Counted from the stretch's first letter, positions 10,701-21,247 are shown. The stretch: 43,763 nucleotides of DNA from Rhodococcoides kyotonense (GCF_001645385.1 NZ_LVHI01000025.1:1-43763); one strand, 5' to 3'. Made by a program: numbers and translations. Notes: generated by a model not told the origin, from the letters alone.

Positions 10701-11264
10701 TCACTTTCCGGCTGCAGAGTCAGCCGTGACGGAGTCGAGTTCGCTCAGGAAACGATCGATCGAGCCTGCGCGCTTCGCCTCGTCGGACAACTGCTCTCCG
10801 ATGACCTTCTCGGCGAGTTCCACTGCCGTGCGTCCGAGATCGGCACGGAGTTCCGTGACGATCTGCTGACGCTGCGCGACGAGCTGGCTGTGGCCTGCGG
10901 CCACGATCCGGTCGCTCTCTTCCTGCGCCTTCGTCTTCATTTCGGCGAGAATGGCCTGTCCCTGGCTGCGTGCGTCCTCACGGATCGCCGCTGCCTCGGA
11001 CCGAGCGTCGGCGAGCTGCTTCTGGTACTGCTCGAGAGCAGCCTTGGCCTCTGCCTGCGCCTCTTCGGCCTTCTTGATGCCGCCTTCGATCAGATCGCTA
11101 CGTTGCGCCAGGACGGCCGAGAACTTCGGGAGGATGTACTTCCAGAAGACGAAGCCGATGACAGCGATGCAGACCAAAGACCAAACGATGTCGTATGTCG
11201 CGGGGAGGAGAGGATTGATGTCCTCGCCTTCCTCCGCGGCCAAGATCGCGATGTTGGTTGCCAT
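10701..11264 (-). CDS. atpF: F1Fo ATP synthase b subunit
   Basis: The 187-residue peripheral-stalk subunit. A short N-terminal segment is followed by one membrane helix (residues about 27-46, [20 protein letters not shown]) and then a long charged coiled coil (about 50-170). The stop codon lies just upstream of atpH, 1 nt away from its first ATG, and the gene follows atpE by 6 bp, so translation is tightly coupled. It is not fused to the delta subunit. Confidence 0.95.
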   Translation of the reverse strand: MATNIAILAAEEGEDINPLLPATYDIVWSLVCIAVIGFVFWKYILPKFSAVLAQRSDLIEGGIKKAEEAQAEAKAALEQYQKQLADARSEAAAIREDARSQGQAILAEMKTKAQEESDRIVAAGHSQLVAQRQQIVTELRADLGRTAVELAEKVIGEQLSDEAKRAGSIDRFLSELDSVTADSAAGK

Positions 11265-11270
11265 GTCGAA

Positions 11271-12417
<1,147 letters not shown>

Positions 12418-12696
12418 CTACGACTGCGGTTCGATCGGACATTGACGATCTATCAAGTCGACGATATCGGCTCGAGGTCGTCAGCAGCTGAGGCAGATTT
12501 TCAGGTCGGCCAGCGTCTGTCGGGTGTCGGCGACTCACGTCGACTCGGTAACTTCTCGTTACCTGCAAGCGCCTTCGTGCACGCGAAATGTCCCATTCGC
12601 GGCAGTCCACCACTTACTTGGTCGGAACTTTATCAACACAACTACGACGATGTGTAGGTGGGGCCGATTCTTGACCGATTACGACACATCGTCGTA
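12418..12696. other. Intergenic region upstream of atpB
   Basis: A 279-bp stretch between atpB and the atpI-like gene with no supported gene. It contains an inverted repeat GGTAAC-TTCTC-GTTACC (12547-12563) that could be a hairpin or operator in the leader of the atpB transcript. No clear pair of -10 and -35 boxes was found. Its size relative to the tight spacing inside the operon suggests a promoter or regulated leader. Confidence 0.4.
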
Positions 12697-13149
12697 CTAC
12701 TTCTCGTCGGACCCCGGTGTCGCAGGCGGTTCGTCCACATAGGGGGCCTTGGTGCGCACGACGCCGTACACCTCGGCACCCAGCACCAGAACCAGTGCCG
12801 CGATGACGACGCCTGCGAGTGCGCCCTTGCTGTAGAAATCCATGTCCTTCAGGACAGCGAGAACCACCACGGCCAGCAGCATCTTGACGATCCACCCGCC
12901 GAGCAGAACCGCGCCCGCCATGGTCGGTGGGAACTTCGACGTCAACGCGATGGACAACGCTGTCGTCAGGATGAAACCGCCGCCGAGAGCGGCTCCGATG
13001 AGCGCTCCCCACAACCCGGGGAGCCCCGCGACCAGCGTTGCGACGACTGCGCCGACGACGGCGAGCACCACGAGACCGATCACCCCGTAGCGAACCGCGG
13101 CGCGCATCGTGTCGGACTGATCGGGCACGGGCGTTGGAGAGAAGCTCAC
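12697..13149 (-). CDS. AtpI-like membrane protein (ATP synthase assembly-type)
   Basis: A 150-residue protein with four predicted membrane helices (about residues 19-41, 45-68, 79-101 and 107-130) and a polar C-terminal tail. Its position directly ahead of atpB and its helix pattern correspond to Rv1303 of M. tuberculosis and to the AtpI/ATP synthase I group, proposed to help c-ring assembly or Mg2+ supply. Sequence conservation in this family is weak, so the assignment rests mainly on topology and position. It follows wecA by 31 bp on the same strand. Confidence 0.75.
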   Translation of the reverse strand: MSFSPTPVPDQSDTMRAAVRYGVIGLVVLAVVGAVVATLVAGLPGLWGALIGAALGGGFILTTALSIALTSKFPPTMAGAVLLGGWIVKMLLAVVVLAVLKDMDFYSKGALAGVVIAALVLVLGAEVYGVVRTKAPYVDEPPATPGSDEK

Positions 13150-13180
13150 AGGCGCACAGACTACCCAGTGGCGCGCGACG

Positions 13181-14389
13181 TCACGCCCGACGCCCTCTTC
13201 GACCAGCGGCGCGCGAGCGCCGTCGCTGTCGGGCGAGATCCAATCGGACCGAGGGGACGGCCGTCACCACCAGCGCGAACACGAGGCCGGCCGCCACCAG
13301 GAGCACGACGACGCGACGGTCGATGAGCGACGACCCGACAGCTCCGAACGCCAGTACGCCCACCCACAGGTAGATCACGAGCACGACGCGTCGGTGCGAG
13401 TGACCGATCTGCAGCAACCTGTGATGCAGGTGCATCTTGTCCGGGCTGAACGGGCTGCGACCGGCGCGGGTGCGCCGAACCACGGCGAGCAGCAGGTCGA
13501 GGATCGGAATGAACATGACCGCACCGACGAGCAGAATCGGCGACAACAGACCGAGCAGGTCACGTGGGCCGTACGCGACGAGCGGGATCCGGCCGGACGC
13601 GCTCGTCGACACCGTCGCGAGCATCAGGCCGATGAGCATGGACCCGGAGTCGCCCATGAAGATGCGGGCGGGCTGGAAGTTGTGCGGGAGAAATCCCAGG
13701 CACGCGCCCGCCAACGCTGCTGCGATGACGGTCGGCGGATAGATGCCGACGTCGCCGCCCTGCTCGTGCAGCAGGCCCACCGAGAAGACACAGATGGCGA
13801 TGGACGCGATCAACCCGAGTCCGGCAGCGAGCCCGTCCAGCCCGTCGACGAAGTTCATCGCGTTGACCATCACGACCGTCACCAGCACCGTGACCAGTCC
13901 GGCCTGGAGCTGATCGAGCACGACCGTCTGCACGTCGGACCACGGAACGTAGATGATGTACCAGCTCACGCCCATCACGACGAGCACACCGGCGGCGGTC
14001 ACCTGGCCGACGAACTTGGTCAGAGCGTCGAGACCCCATCGATCGTCGATGATGCCGACGACGACGATGACGCACCCGGCGAGCAGCGCAGCGGGAATGT
14101 CCTGGGTGTACTCCGAGTCGAATCCTCGCGCCAACGCCGGAAGTTGCGACGCGAACAGCAGCGCGACCAGCATGCCGAGGTACATGCCGGTGCCGCCGAG
14201 CCGCGGCGTCGGGGTGACGTGCACGTCGCGTTCGCGAGGCGCTGCGACCGCTCCGAACTTGATCGCGAGGACGCGAACTCCGCCGGTGGCGAGGAACGTC
14301 ACGACGGCCGCGGTCAGGAAGACCAGCAGCAACTCCCTGATCGGGACGCCTGCTCCCTGCCCCGGCTGTGCCAGTACGTCGACCGTCAT
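13181..14389 (-). CDS. wecA: Undecaprenyl-phosphate GlcNAc-1-phosphate transferase (MraY/WecA family)
   Basis: A 402-residue integral membrane enzyme with about eleven helices. It belongs to the polyprenyl-phosphate HexNAc-1-phosphate transferase family, which starts the linker joining arabinogalactan to peptidoglycan in mycolic-acid bacteria. Active-site motifs are NFVDGLDGLAAG with the preceding MNAM, the FMGDSGSMLIG loop, and the HLHHRLLQIGHSHRR histidine loop near the C-terminus. Its position matches Rv1302 in the tsaC-wecA-atpI order. It overlaps glyA by 4 nt, so the genes are translationally coupled. Confidence 0.92.
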   Translation of the reverse strand: MTVDVLAQPGQGAGVPIRELLLVFLTAAVVTFLATGGVRVLAIKFGAVAAPRERDVHVTPTPRLGGTGMYLGMLVALLFASQLPALARGFDSEYTQDIPAALLAGCVIVVVGIIDDRWGLDALTKFVGQVTAAGVLVVMGVSWYIIYVPWSDVQTVVLDQLQAGLVTVLVTVVMVNAMNFVDGLDGLAAGLGLIASIAICVFSVGLLHEQGGDVGIYPPTVIAAALAGACLGFLPHNFQPARIFMGDSGSMLIGLMLATVSTSASGRIPLVAYGPRDLLGLLSPILLVGAVMFIPILDLLLAVVRRTRAGRSPFSPDKMHLHHRLLQIGHSHRRVVLVIYLWVGVLAFGAVGSSLIDRRVVVLLVAAGLVFALVVTAVPSVRLDLARQRRRSRAAGRRGRRA

Positions 14390-15669
14390 GCGCGAGGGTA
14401 CGCAGGCTTGCGGGTCACGAGGCTCGTGACGTCGTCCCGGATCGACGCGATCTCGCGGTCACCGGCCTCGGTACCCATCTCTGCGCGAACAGCGCGCGCG
14501 ACGAGCGACGACACCGCCTGCATGTCCGACGCGTCGAACCCCTGCGTCGTCACTGCTGCCGAGCCGACACGAATTCCCGACGCGACCGCGGGCGGAGCCG
14601 GGTCGAACGGGATCGCATTCTTGTTCAGCGTGATGCCTGCCGCCTCGCATCGCGCCTCGGCCGTTCGGCCGTCGACTCCGAGGTTCTGTAGGTCGAGCAG
14701 CGCGAGGTGCGTGTCGGTTCCGCCGGAGACGGCACGCATGCCGTTCTCGACCAGACCGGACGCAAGGGCTGCCGAGTTGGACACGACGTCGGCCGCGTAA
14801 CGCTTGAACGCGACGGTCGATGCCTCGGCGAACGCGACGGCCTTCGCCGCGACGGTGTGCATCGCCGGACCGCCTTGGCTGAACGGAAAGACCGCCTTGT
14901 CGATGGCGCGCGCGTGTTCCGCACGGCACATCAGCATCCCGCCTCGGGGTCCGCGCAGCACCTTGTGCGTGGTCGCCGAGACCACGTCCGCATACGGTAC
15001 GGGCGATGGGATCGCTTGTCCGGCAACGAGACCGATGAAGTGAGCCGCGTCGACCCACAGGATTGCACCGACTTCGTCGGCGATCGAACGGAAGGCGGCG
15101 AAGTCGATCAGGCGCGAGTAGGCCGTAGCCCCTGCGACGATGATTCGGGGGCGGTGGACGAGGGCGAGCTCGCGGACCTCGTCGTAATCGATCAGTTCGG
15201 TGTCTCGTCGCACGTGGTACGGGATCGGCGTGAACCACCGGCCGGAGAAGCTGACCTTCGAACCGTGTGTCAGGTGTCCGCCGTGCGGCAGGCTCATCGC
15301 GAGAATCGCATCACCGGGCTGCGCGAACGCGGCGTAGACCGCGAGGTTCGCGTTGGCACCCGAATGCGGTTGCACGTTGACGTGATCGGCGCCGAACAGC
15401 GTCTTCGCCCGCTCGATCGCGAGGTTCTCGGCGCGATCGACGACCTCGCAGCCACCGTAGTAACGGTTGCCCGGATAGCCCTCGGCGTACTTGTTGCCGA
15501 GCACGCTCCCCAGTGCCGTGAGGACCGCGGGGCTCGCGAAATTCTCGCTTGCGATCAACTGCAGGCCGGAACGCACACGGCCGAGTTCACCGAGCAGGAC
15601 GTCGGCGATCTCTGGATCGGCAGCCTCCAACTCGGTGAAGTCGGGGCCGAAGAAGTCGGGCGTCGTCAC
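14386..15669 (-). CDS. glyA: Serine hydroxymethyltransferase
   Basis: A 427-residue PLP enzyme that converts serine and tetrahydrofolate to glycine and 5,10-methylene-THF. Conserved elements are all present: LIASENFASP, KYAEGYPGNRYYGG, HGGHLTHGSKVSFSG, DAAHFIGLVAG (Asp and His of the PLP site), the lysine in ATTHKVLRGPRGG, and SGIRVG with the carboxylate-binding Arg. Some usually fixed positions differ, such as FPFSQGGP in place of FPGGQGGP. It overlaps the downstream wecA and the upstream threonylcarbamoyl-AMP synthase gene by 4 nt each. M. tuberculosis has no glyA here, so this may be a second paralogue; a main glyA elsewhere cannot be checked. Confidence 0.93.
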   Translation of the reverse strand: MTTPDFFGPDFTELEAADPEIADVLLGELGRVRSGLQLIASENFASPAVLTALGSVLGNKYAEGYPGNRYYGGCEVVDRAENLAIERAKTLFGADHVNVQPHSGANANLAVYAAFAQPGDAILAMSLPHGGHLTHGSKVSFSGRWFTPIPYHVRRDTELIDYDEVRELALVHRPRIIVAGATAYSRLIDFAAFRSIADEVGAILWVDAAHFIGLVAGQAIPSPVPYADVVSATTHKVLRGPRGGMLMCRAEHARAIDKAVFPFSQGGPAMHTVAAKAVAFAEASTVAFKRYAADVVSNSAALASGLVENGMRAVSGGTDTHLALLDLQNLGVDGRTAEARCEAAGITLNKNAIPFDPAPPAVASGIRVGSAAVTTQGFDASDMQAVSSLVARAVRAEMGTEAGDREIASIRDDVTSLVTRKPAYPRA

Positions 15670-16334
15670 GTGGCAGCACTCCCCTGCCGCAGGCTGTCCG
15701 CCGTCACGCCGAGAACCTCACCGACGGCGTCGGCCGAGATGGCGCCCTCGCGCAGGATGCGCGGGTTCTCCGACGTCAGGTCGACGATGGTCGATGCGAC
15801 GGCGTGCTCGGCCGGTCCACCGTCGAGGTACACCGCGGCGGAACCCCCGAGCTGATCACGAGCCTCCACGACCGTCGTCGCAGGCGGTTGACCGGAGATG
15901 TTGGCGCTCGAGACCGCCAAGGGCCCGACCTCGCGCAGCAACTCGAGCGCAACCGGGTGCAGCGGCATACGCAACATGACGGTGCCCTGTGCGTCGCCGA
16001 GATCCCAGGCCAGCGACGGTGCCTGCTGCACGACGACGCTCAGCGCGCCCGGCCAGAACGCCTTGATCAGATCGCGCGTGCGCGGACGGACGCCCTGGAC
16101 GAGTCCGTCGATGGTGTTCCAGGATCCGACGAGCACCGGTACCGGCATGTCGCGACCGCGGCCTTTGGCGCGCAGAAGGTCGGTGACCGCGCTGCTGTCG
16201 AAGGCGTCGGCAGCCAGGCCGTAGAGAGTGTCCGTCGGCATGACGACGAGTCGACCGGACTTGAGGGCGCCTCGGGCAGCGGTCAGTCCGGCGGCCCGGG
16301 AATCGGCTTGCTGGCAGTCGTAGACGGTGCTCAC
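15666..16334 (-). CDS. L-threonylcarbamoyladenylate synthase (TsaC/Sua5/YwlC family)
   Basis: A 222-residue YrdC-domain protein that makes threonylcarbamoyl-AMP from threonine, bicarbonate and ATP for the t6A37 tRNA modification. Typical motifs are VVMPTDTLYGLAADAF, LRAKGRGRDMPVPVLV and AVSSANISGQPPATT. It lacks the extra C-terminal Sua5 domain, so it is of the short type. It is 55 bp downstream of prmC and overlaps glyA by 4 nt, matching Rv1301 in order. Confidence 0.92.
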   Translation of the reverse strand: MSTVYDCQQADSRAAGLTAARGALKSGRLVVMPTDTLYGLAADAFDSSAVTDLLRAKGRGRDMPVPVLVGSWNTIDGLVQGVRPRTRDLIKAFWPGALSVVVQQAPSLAWDLGDAQGTVMLRMPLHPVALELLREVGPLAVSSANISGQPPATTVVEARDQLGGSAAVYLDGGPAEHAVASTIVDLTSENPRILREGAISADAVGEVLGVTADSLRQGSAAT

Positions 16335-16389
16335 TCCCCTATCCTGTCACTCACCTCCCGCGAGACGGCAGATGGCTCGCGGGAGTGCG

Positions 16390-17289
16390 TCAGTGGCCCG
16401 ACACGTCCGTTTTCGACACGGCCGCTCTGGACGCGACGACGAACCGCGGCCGTCCTGCGAGATCCGGGTGTTCCTCGACCCCGGCGAAGATGCGTCGGCG
16501 CTCGAACAACTCGGCCACCTGGCGCCCGTGGGAGTCGTCGTGTTCGACGCCCGCCGCTCCCCCGACGCGCAGCAGACGTGCGATCGTCCCGATCATGGGC
16601 TCGATGACCGACAGTCCGTCCGCGCCACCGAACAGTGCACGATGCGGGTCGTGGTCCACGACTTCCGGTTCGAGTTCCGCACCGAGCGGAATGTACGGCG
16701 GATTGGACACGATGAGGTCGACGCGCCCGTCGAGGTCGGTGAGCAGCGTTCGGTCGGTGACGTCGCCGTGATGCAGCGTGATCGGCGTATCCCCTTGTTC
16801 CGCACGCAGATCCGCGTTGCGACGCGCCCACGCCAGAGCAGGTGGATCGATTTCGACGGCGTGAACTTCGGCGTCCGGCCGGGCATTCGCCACGGCGAGC
16901 GCCAAAGCGCCTGAGCCGGTGCACAAGTCGACGACGACGGGCGGCTTGGTATCGACGCGTTCGAGAAACGCCAGAGCCCAGCCGAGCAACAGCTCGGTCT
17001 CGGGGCGTGGAACGAACACTCCCGGACCGACTTCCACGTCGATGTTGCCGAGAGCCGTTGTGCCGGTGATGTATTGAAGTGGAATACGCTTCGCGCGTTG
17101 CTCGACGGTCTTCATGTACGCGTCGATGATCTCGGGCTCGACCAAGGGGACGAGCCCGAGACGGCCGCGTTCGACACCGACGATGTGCGACGCCAACAAC
17201 TCGGCGTCGACGCGAGCGCTCGGGACACCTGCGGCCTCCAACTTGCCGGTGGCGTCGAGAATGGCCAGGCGCAGTGGTTTACGAGTCAC
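16390..17289 (-). CDS. prmC: Peptide chain release factor N5-glutamine methyltransferase
   Basis: A 299-residue SAM-dependent enzyme that methylates the GGQ glutamine of release factors. It has an N-terminal helical domain (about 1-90), the SAM motif VVDLCTGSGALALAVAN, and the substrate-binding signature SNPPYIP. The GTG start at 17289 (VTRKPLRLAILDATGKLE) is chosen because sequence upstream is not PrmC-like and would run into prfA. It follows prfA by 22 bp, the usual enzyme and substrate pairing. Confidence 0.94.
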   Translation of the reverse strand: MTRKPLRLAILDATGKLEAAGVPSARVDAELLASHIVGVERGRLGLVPLVEPEIIDAYMKTVEQRAKRIPLQYITGTTALGNIDVEVGPGVFVPRPETELLLGWALAFLERVDTKPPVVVDLCTGSGALALAVANARPDAEVHAVEIDPPALAWARRNADLRAEQGDTPITLHHGDVTDRTLLTDLDGRVDLIVSNPPYIPLGAELEPEVVDHDPHRALFGGADGLSVIEPMIGTIARLLRVGGAAGVEHDDSHGRQVAELFERRRIFAGVEEHPDLAGRPRFVVASRAAVSKTDVSGH

Positions 17290-17311
17290 GAGTACAGCGT
17301 GCCACGAAGTG

Positions 17312-18391
17312 TCATTCCGCCTGCATGCGAGCCTCGCGGTCGGCCTTGCCGAGCGCGTCGAGCAACGCGTCGAGTTCGCCGTCGAGGACCGCGTCGAGGT
17401 TGTGTGCCTTGAATCCGATGCGGTGATCGGTGATTCGGTTCTCGGGGAAGTTGTACGTGCGAATGCGCTCGGAGCGGTCGACGGTCCGCACCTGGCTGGC
17501 CCGCCCCGCTGCGGCTTCCTCGTCGGCAGCTTCCTCGGCCGCGGCCTGCAGGCGCGCGGCGAGCACCTGCATGGCACGTGCCTTGTTCTGGAGCTGAGAT
17601 CGTTCGTTCTGGCAGGTGACGACGATTCCGGTGGGCAGGTGCGTGATGCGAACCGCGGAGTCCGTCGTGTTGACGCCCTGGCCACCCTTGCCGGACGAGC
17701 GGTATACGTCGATACGCAGATCGGTCTCGTCGATCTGGACTTCCTCGACCTCTTCGGGCTCGGGATAGACGAGAACGCCTGCCGCGGAGGTGTGCACGCG
17801 TCCCTGCGACTCGGTGACCGGCACACGCTGTACGCGGTGCACGCCGCCTTCGAACTTCAGCCGCGCCCAGACGCCGTCGAGCGAATCGCCCTTGGTCTTG
17901 ATCGACAGCGTCGCATCCTTGTATCCACCGAGGTCGGAAACGTTGGCGTCGAGGATCTCGACGCGCCAGCCGCGTCGTTCCGCGTACCGGACGTACATGC
18001 GAGCCAGATCGGAGGCGAACAAAGCCGATTCCTCGCCACCCTCACCGGACTTCACCTCGAGGACGATGTCGTCGCCGTCGTGCGGATCGCGGGGAGCCAG
18101 CAGATCGGCGAGCGTCTGCTCCAGCGTCTCCACCGACTGTTCGAGGTCGGGAATCTCGGCGGCGAACGACGCGTCGTCGGCGGCCAGTTCGCGGGCGGCG
18201 GCCAGATCGTCCTGTGCCGAGACGAGTTTGCCGTGCACGGACATGATCGGCGCCAACTCTGCGAAGCGTTTACCCGCACGACGTGCAGCACTGGGGTCGT
18301 TGTGCAGCGCCGGGTCCGCCAGCTGCTGCTCGAGGCCCGAGTGTTCGGCCAGAATGTCGTCGATGGCCGAAGGCTTCGTCATCCTCGCCAT
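17312..18391 (-). CDS. prfA: Peptide chain release factor 1
   Basis: The 359-residue class I release factor for UAA and UAG. The anticodon-like PVT is at residues 191-193 ([12 protein letters not shown]) and the catalytic GGQ at 236-238 ([15 protein letters not shown]). The N-terminal helical domain and C-terminal domain are complete. The ATG at 18391 is preferred over the ATG at 18382 because GGAG lies 7 nt before it. A strong terminator lies between rpmE and this gene, so it probably has its own promoter. Confidence 0.97.
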   Translation of the reverse strand: MARMTKPSAIDDILAEHSGLEQQLADPALHNDPSAARRAGKRFAELAPIMSVHGKLVSAQDDLAAARELAADDASFAAEIPDLEQSVETLEQTLADLLAPRDPHDGDDIVLEVKSGEGGEESALFASDLARMYVRYAERRGWRVEILDANVSDLGGYKDATLSIKTKGDSLDGVWARLKFEGGVHRVQRVPVTESQGRVHTSAAGVLVYPEPEEVEEVQIDETDLRIDVYRSSGKGGQGVNTTDSAVRITHLPTGIVVTCQNERSQLQNKARAMQVLAARLQAAAEEAADEEAAAGRASQVRTVDRSERIRTYNFPENRITDHRIGFKAHNLDAVLDGELDALLDALGKADREARMQAE

Positions 18392-18427
18392 GGGTGTGCT
18401 CCGCTCTCGTGAATCCTCGATAGGTAT

Positions 18428-18475
18428 GAAAAAAGCCGACGCCCGCCCTGCAAACTGCACAGGGCGGGCGTCGGC
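18428..18475 (-). terminator. Rho-independent terminator downstream of rpmE
   Basis: On the minus strand, a 16-bp GC-rich stem (arms 18460-18475 and 18435-18450, perfectly paired) with a 9-nt loop is followed directly by six U residues (18429-18434). It is a textbook intrinsic terminator placed between the rpmE stop codon and the prfA start. Confidence 0.92.
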
Positions 18476-18482
18476 GAAACAG

Positions 18483-18716
18483 CTAGCTGTCGGCTGCAGC
18501 CTTCTTGCCGGCGCGCTTTCCGTAGCGAGCCTCGAAGCGTGCAACGCGACCACCGGTGTCGAGAATCTTCTGCTTGCCCGTGTAGAACGGGTGGCACTGC
18601 GAGCAGACCTCGACGTTGATGCGCTCTTTGTCGGTGGTGCTACGCGTCTCGAAAGTATTTCCGCAACCACAGACCACGGTGGTGGTGGTGTAGTCGGGGT
18701 GGATTCCTGCCTTCAT
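18483..18716 (-). CDS. rpmE: 50S ribosomal protein L31, zinc-binding type
   Basis: A 77-residue ribosomal protein. It begins [20 protein letters not shown] and has paired cysteines in VCGCGN and VCSQCHP, which make it the zinc-containing (C+) form. The ATG at 18716 gives the standard N-terminus. It lies between rho and prfA, as in M. tuberculosis, and is followed by a strong terminator. A CATACT element at 18791-18796 could be its -10 box, but no good -35 accompanies it. Confidence 0.96.
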   Translation of the reverse strand: MKAGIHPDYTTTTVVCGCGNTFETRSTTDKERINVEVCSQCHPFYTGKQKILDTGGRVARFEARYGKRAGKKAAADS

Positions 18717-18872
18717 GGTGTCCCTTTCCAATGGTCGCCGGGTCGACCTCGCCGTTCGAGGACGTGAACCGGAACCGGACTCGGCCGTTCAGTATGCCAG
18801 AGAGAGCGGTTGACCTGCTAATCGCTCACTGACAGGTGCTTCAACACGGGCACTTCGACTCTTGTTCCCAGT

Positions 18873-18914
18873 CGTGCGTGCGAATGTACAGCGGGCTGTA
18901 CATTCGCACGCACG
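18873..18914 (-). terminator. Perfect 19-bp hairpin just after rho
   Basis: Arms 18873-18891 and 18896-18914 are exact reverse complements with a 4-nt loop, 5 nt after the rho stop codon. There is no U-tract, so it would be an actinobacterial I-shaped terminator or a 3'-end stabilising structure for the rho transcript. The arms read CTGTACATTCGCACGCACG and its complement. Confidence 0.7.
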
Positions 18915-18919
18915 GGTGC

Positions 18920-20986
18920 CTAGTCGTCGAGCGCGCCGGGCGCGGTCTTCGACACCTGGATCAGGAACTCGAGGTTGTTCTTGCTCTTCTTGAGCCGGTC
19001 GATCAGCAGATCGATGGCCTGGTGCGAGTCGAGGCCCGACAGCACGCGGCGGAGCTTGTGCAGCACCGCTGCCTCGTCCGAGCTGAGCAGCAGCTCGTCC
19101 TTACGCGTACCGGACGGGTTGACGTCGACGGCCGGGAAGACGCGTCGCTCGGCGATCTTGCGATCGAGCTTGAGCTCGGCGTTACCGGTGCCCTTGAACT
19201 CCTCGAAGATGACCGTGTCACCGGTGGAACCGGTCTCGACCATCGCGGTGGCGATGATGGTGAGCGATCCGCCGTTCTCGATGTTGCGCGCAGCACCCAG
19301 GAAACGCTTGGGCGGGTACAGCGCGGTCGAGTCGACACCACCGGACAGGATGCGTCCCGATGCAGGCGAGCTGTTGTTGTACGCACGGCCGAGTCGCGTG
19401 ATCGAGTCGAGCAGCACGACGACGTCCTGGCCGGCCTCGACGAGACGCTTCGCACGCTCGATGGCGAGCTCGGCCACCGACGTGTGGTCGCCCGGCGGAC
19501 GGTCGAACGTCGAGGCGATGACCTCGCCGTTCACCGAACGCTGCATGTCGGTGACTTCCTCGGGACGCTCGTCGACGAGGACGACCATCAGGTAGCACTC
19601 GGGATTGTTGACCGAGATGGCGTTGGCGATGGCCTGCAGAACGCTGGTCTTACCGGCCTTCGGCGGGCTCACGATCAGCGCACGCTGGCCCTTACCGATC
19701 GGCATGACCAGGTCGATGATGCGCGTGGTCAGGATGTTCGGCGTGGTCTCGAGACGCAGACGCTGGTTCGGGTAGAGCGGCGTCAGCTTGCCGAACTCGG
19801 GACGCTTGCGCGCCGATTCGACGTCGCCGCCGTTGACGGTGTCGAGACGAACGAGCGGGTTGAACTTCTGGCGCTGGTTCGACTGTTCGCCTTCACGCGC
19901 GACTCGAACGGCACCGGTGATCGCGTCGCCGCGACGAAGTCCGTTCTTGCGCACCAGGTTCATCGAGACGTAGACGTCGTTCGGACCCGCCAGGTACCCG
20001 GACGTACGCACGAACGCGTAGTTGTCGAGAACGTCGAGGATGCCCGCTACGGGCTGGAGAACGTCGTCCTCGCGAATCTCGGGCTCGCGCTCGCGTCCCT
20101 CGCTGCCGCCGCCGTCACGGTCGCGTCCACGACGACGCTCGCGGAACCGGCGACCCCGACGACCACGACCTTCTCCGTCGTCGTCCTGGTTGTCGCGGTT
20201 GTCACGATCGGACCGCGGACCGTTGTTGCGGTCTTCACGGTTGTCGTTCCGATTGTCGTTGCGGCTGTCGCCTCGGTTCTCGCCCCGGTTGTCACCCTGG
20301 TTACGACCACGGTTCCGGTTGTTCTCACCACGACCGTCGCCACGACCGTCGGACCGGTTGCCGTCGCCGCGGCCGTTGTCGGACCCACGGCCCTCGGAAC
20401 GCGTGTTGTCGCCGCGGTTTTCCGAACGGTTGCCGTCGCCGCGCGTCGCGGTGTCGTTGTCCGAAGCTTCGGTGCGAGCGCCGCCGTCGGCACGGTTTCC
20501 GCGGCCACGACGCGGACGCTCGGAGGCTGCGTTGTCGGATTGTTCCTTGTCGGCAACAGGAGCGCTGGACTCGGAAGCCGACTCGGAGGAAGCCGTGTCG
20601 TCGAGCGGAAGCTGGTCGGGTGCACCGGCACGACGACCGGAAGCCCGACGTCCCCGCGTGCGACGCGGCGCCTCGGCCGCATCGTCGGTCGCCGCAGGCG
20701 CGGCCGCCGGAGCGTCGTCGACGGGAGCCTTGTCCGCTACGGCCGCAGCGCGACGCGATGTCTTGGGTGCCGCCTCGGCCTTCGGCTGCGCTTCGATCTT
20801 CGAAGGCGCGGCACCGCCTGCCTGACGTGCAGAAATTGCGGCGATCAGGTCGCCTTTGCGCATGCCCGAGATGCTCTTGATGCCGAGTTCTCCCGCGAGA
20901 CTACGCAGCTCGGTGAGCACCATTCCGGACAGGCCAGCTCCGCGGCGCGTTTTCTCGGGCGCAGAGATCAGTTCCGTATCGGTCAC
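18920..20986 (-). CDS. rho: Transcription termination factor Rho, with long disordered insertion
   Basis: The hexameric RNA helicase that ends transcription. The 688-residue product has an N-terminal Rho domain (about 1-75, TELRSLAGELGIKSISGMRKGDLIAAI). A low-complexity region of about 200 residues follows, rich in Arg, Gly, Asn and Asp (for example repeats of NRGENRGDSRNDNRNDN type). The cold-shock RNA-binding domain starts near EREPEIREDDVLQPVAGILD, and the ATPase domain has its P-loop (PPKAGKT) with Lys443. The GTG at 20986 is chosen for its AAAGGA ribosome site and family-like N-terminus. The insertion is typical of actinobacterial Rho, where it adds RNA affinity. Confidence 0.96.
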   Translation of the reverse strand: MTDTELISAPEKTRRGAGLSGMVLTELRSLAGELGIKSISGMRKGDLIAAISARQAGGAAPSKIEAQPKAEAAPKTSRRAAAVADKAPVDDAPAAAPAATDDAAEAPRRTRGRRASGRRAGAPDQLPLDDTASSESASESSAPVADKEQSDNAASERPRRGRGNRADGGARTEASDNDTATRGDGNRSENRGDNTRSEGRGSDNGRGDGNRSDGRGDGRGENNRNRGRNQGDNRGENRGDSRNDNRNDNREDRNNGPRSDRDNRDNQDDDGEGRGRRGRRFRERRRGRDRDGGGSEGREREPEIREDDVLQPVAGILDVLDNYAFVRTSGYLAGPNDVYVSMNLVRKNGLRRGDAITGAVRVAREGEQSNQRQKFNPLVRLDTVNGGDVESARKRPEFGKLTPLYPNQRLRLETTPNILTTRIIDLVMPIGKGQRALIVSPPKAGKTSVLQAIANAISVNNPECYLMVVLVDERPEEVTDMQRSVNGEVIASTFDRPPGDHTSVAELAIERAKRLVEAGQDVVVLLDSITRLGRAYNNSSPASGRILSGGVDSTALYPPKRFLGAARNIENGGSLTIIATAMVETGSTGDTVIFEEFKGTGNAELKLDRKIAERRVFPAVDVNPSGTRKDELLLSSDEAAVLHKLRRVLSGLDSHQAIDLLIDRLKKSKNNLEFLIQVSKTAPGALDD

Positions 20987-21247
20987 GGAGGTCCTTTCCT
21001 TCCCTCGCTCGCAGTCTGCGCAGTCGAGGGTTCGTTCCGCAGCTCGAATCTCGTATCGAACCCGGATGTAGCCGTTCACGATCGACACGCTTCGGACAGA
21101 CGACCGATTCCGATGCCGCGTGTGTGTTGCGGATGGGAATCGAGCCAGGAACGTCAACCACCCCGGACGTGGAATCCCCCGGATGCAGCAACTTGAATGC
21201 CCTGGTGAAAACCGGCGTCTGAAGCGCACGATGTACGGACGAACCTC
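20987..21247 (-). promoter_or_regulatory. Long 5' leader of rho
   Basis: About 250 nt between the predicted start of transcription and the GTG, with no supported gene. A leader of this length before rho is consistent with autoregulation by premature termination, as described for rho in other bacteria. No clear hairpin with a U-tract was found in it. Confidence 0.45.

Noticed and set aside
13394..14800. Plus-strand open frame opposite wecA and glyA
   Set aside because: Antisense shadow; it crosses two real genes and lacks any family motif.
18836..21196. Plus-strand open frame of 786 codons opposite rho
   Set aside because: The minus-strand frame is clearly Rho; the low-complexity Thr/Val-rich part is the complement of the Rho insertion.
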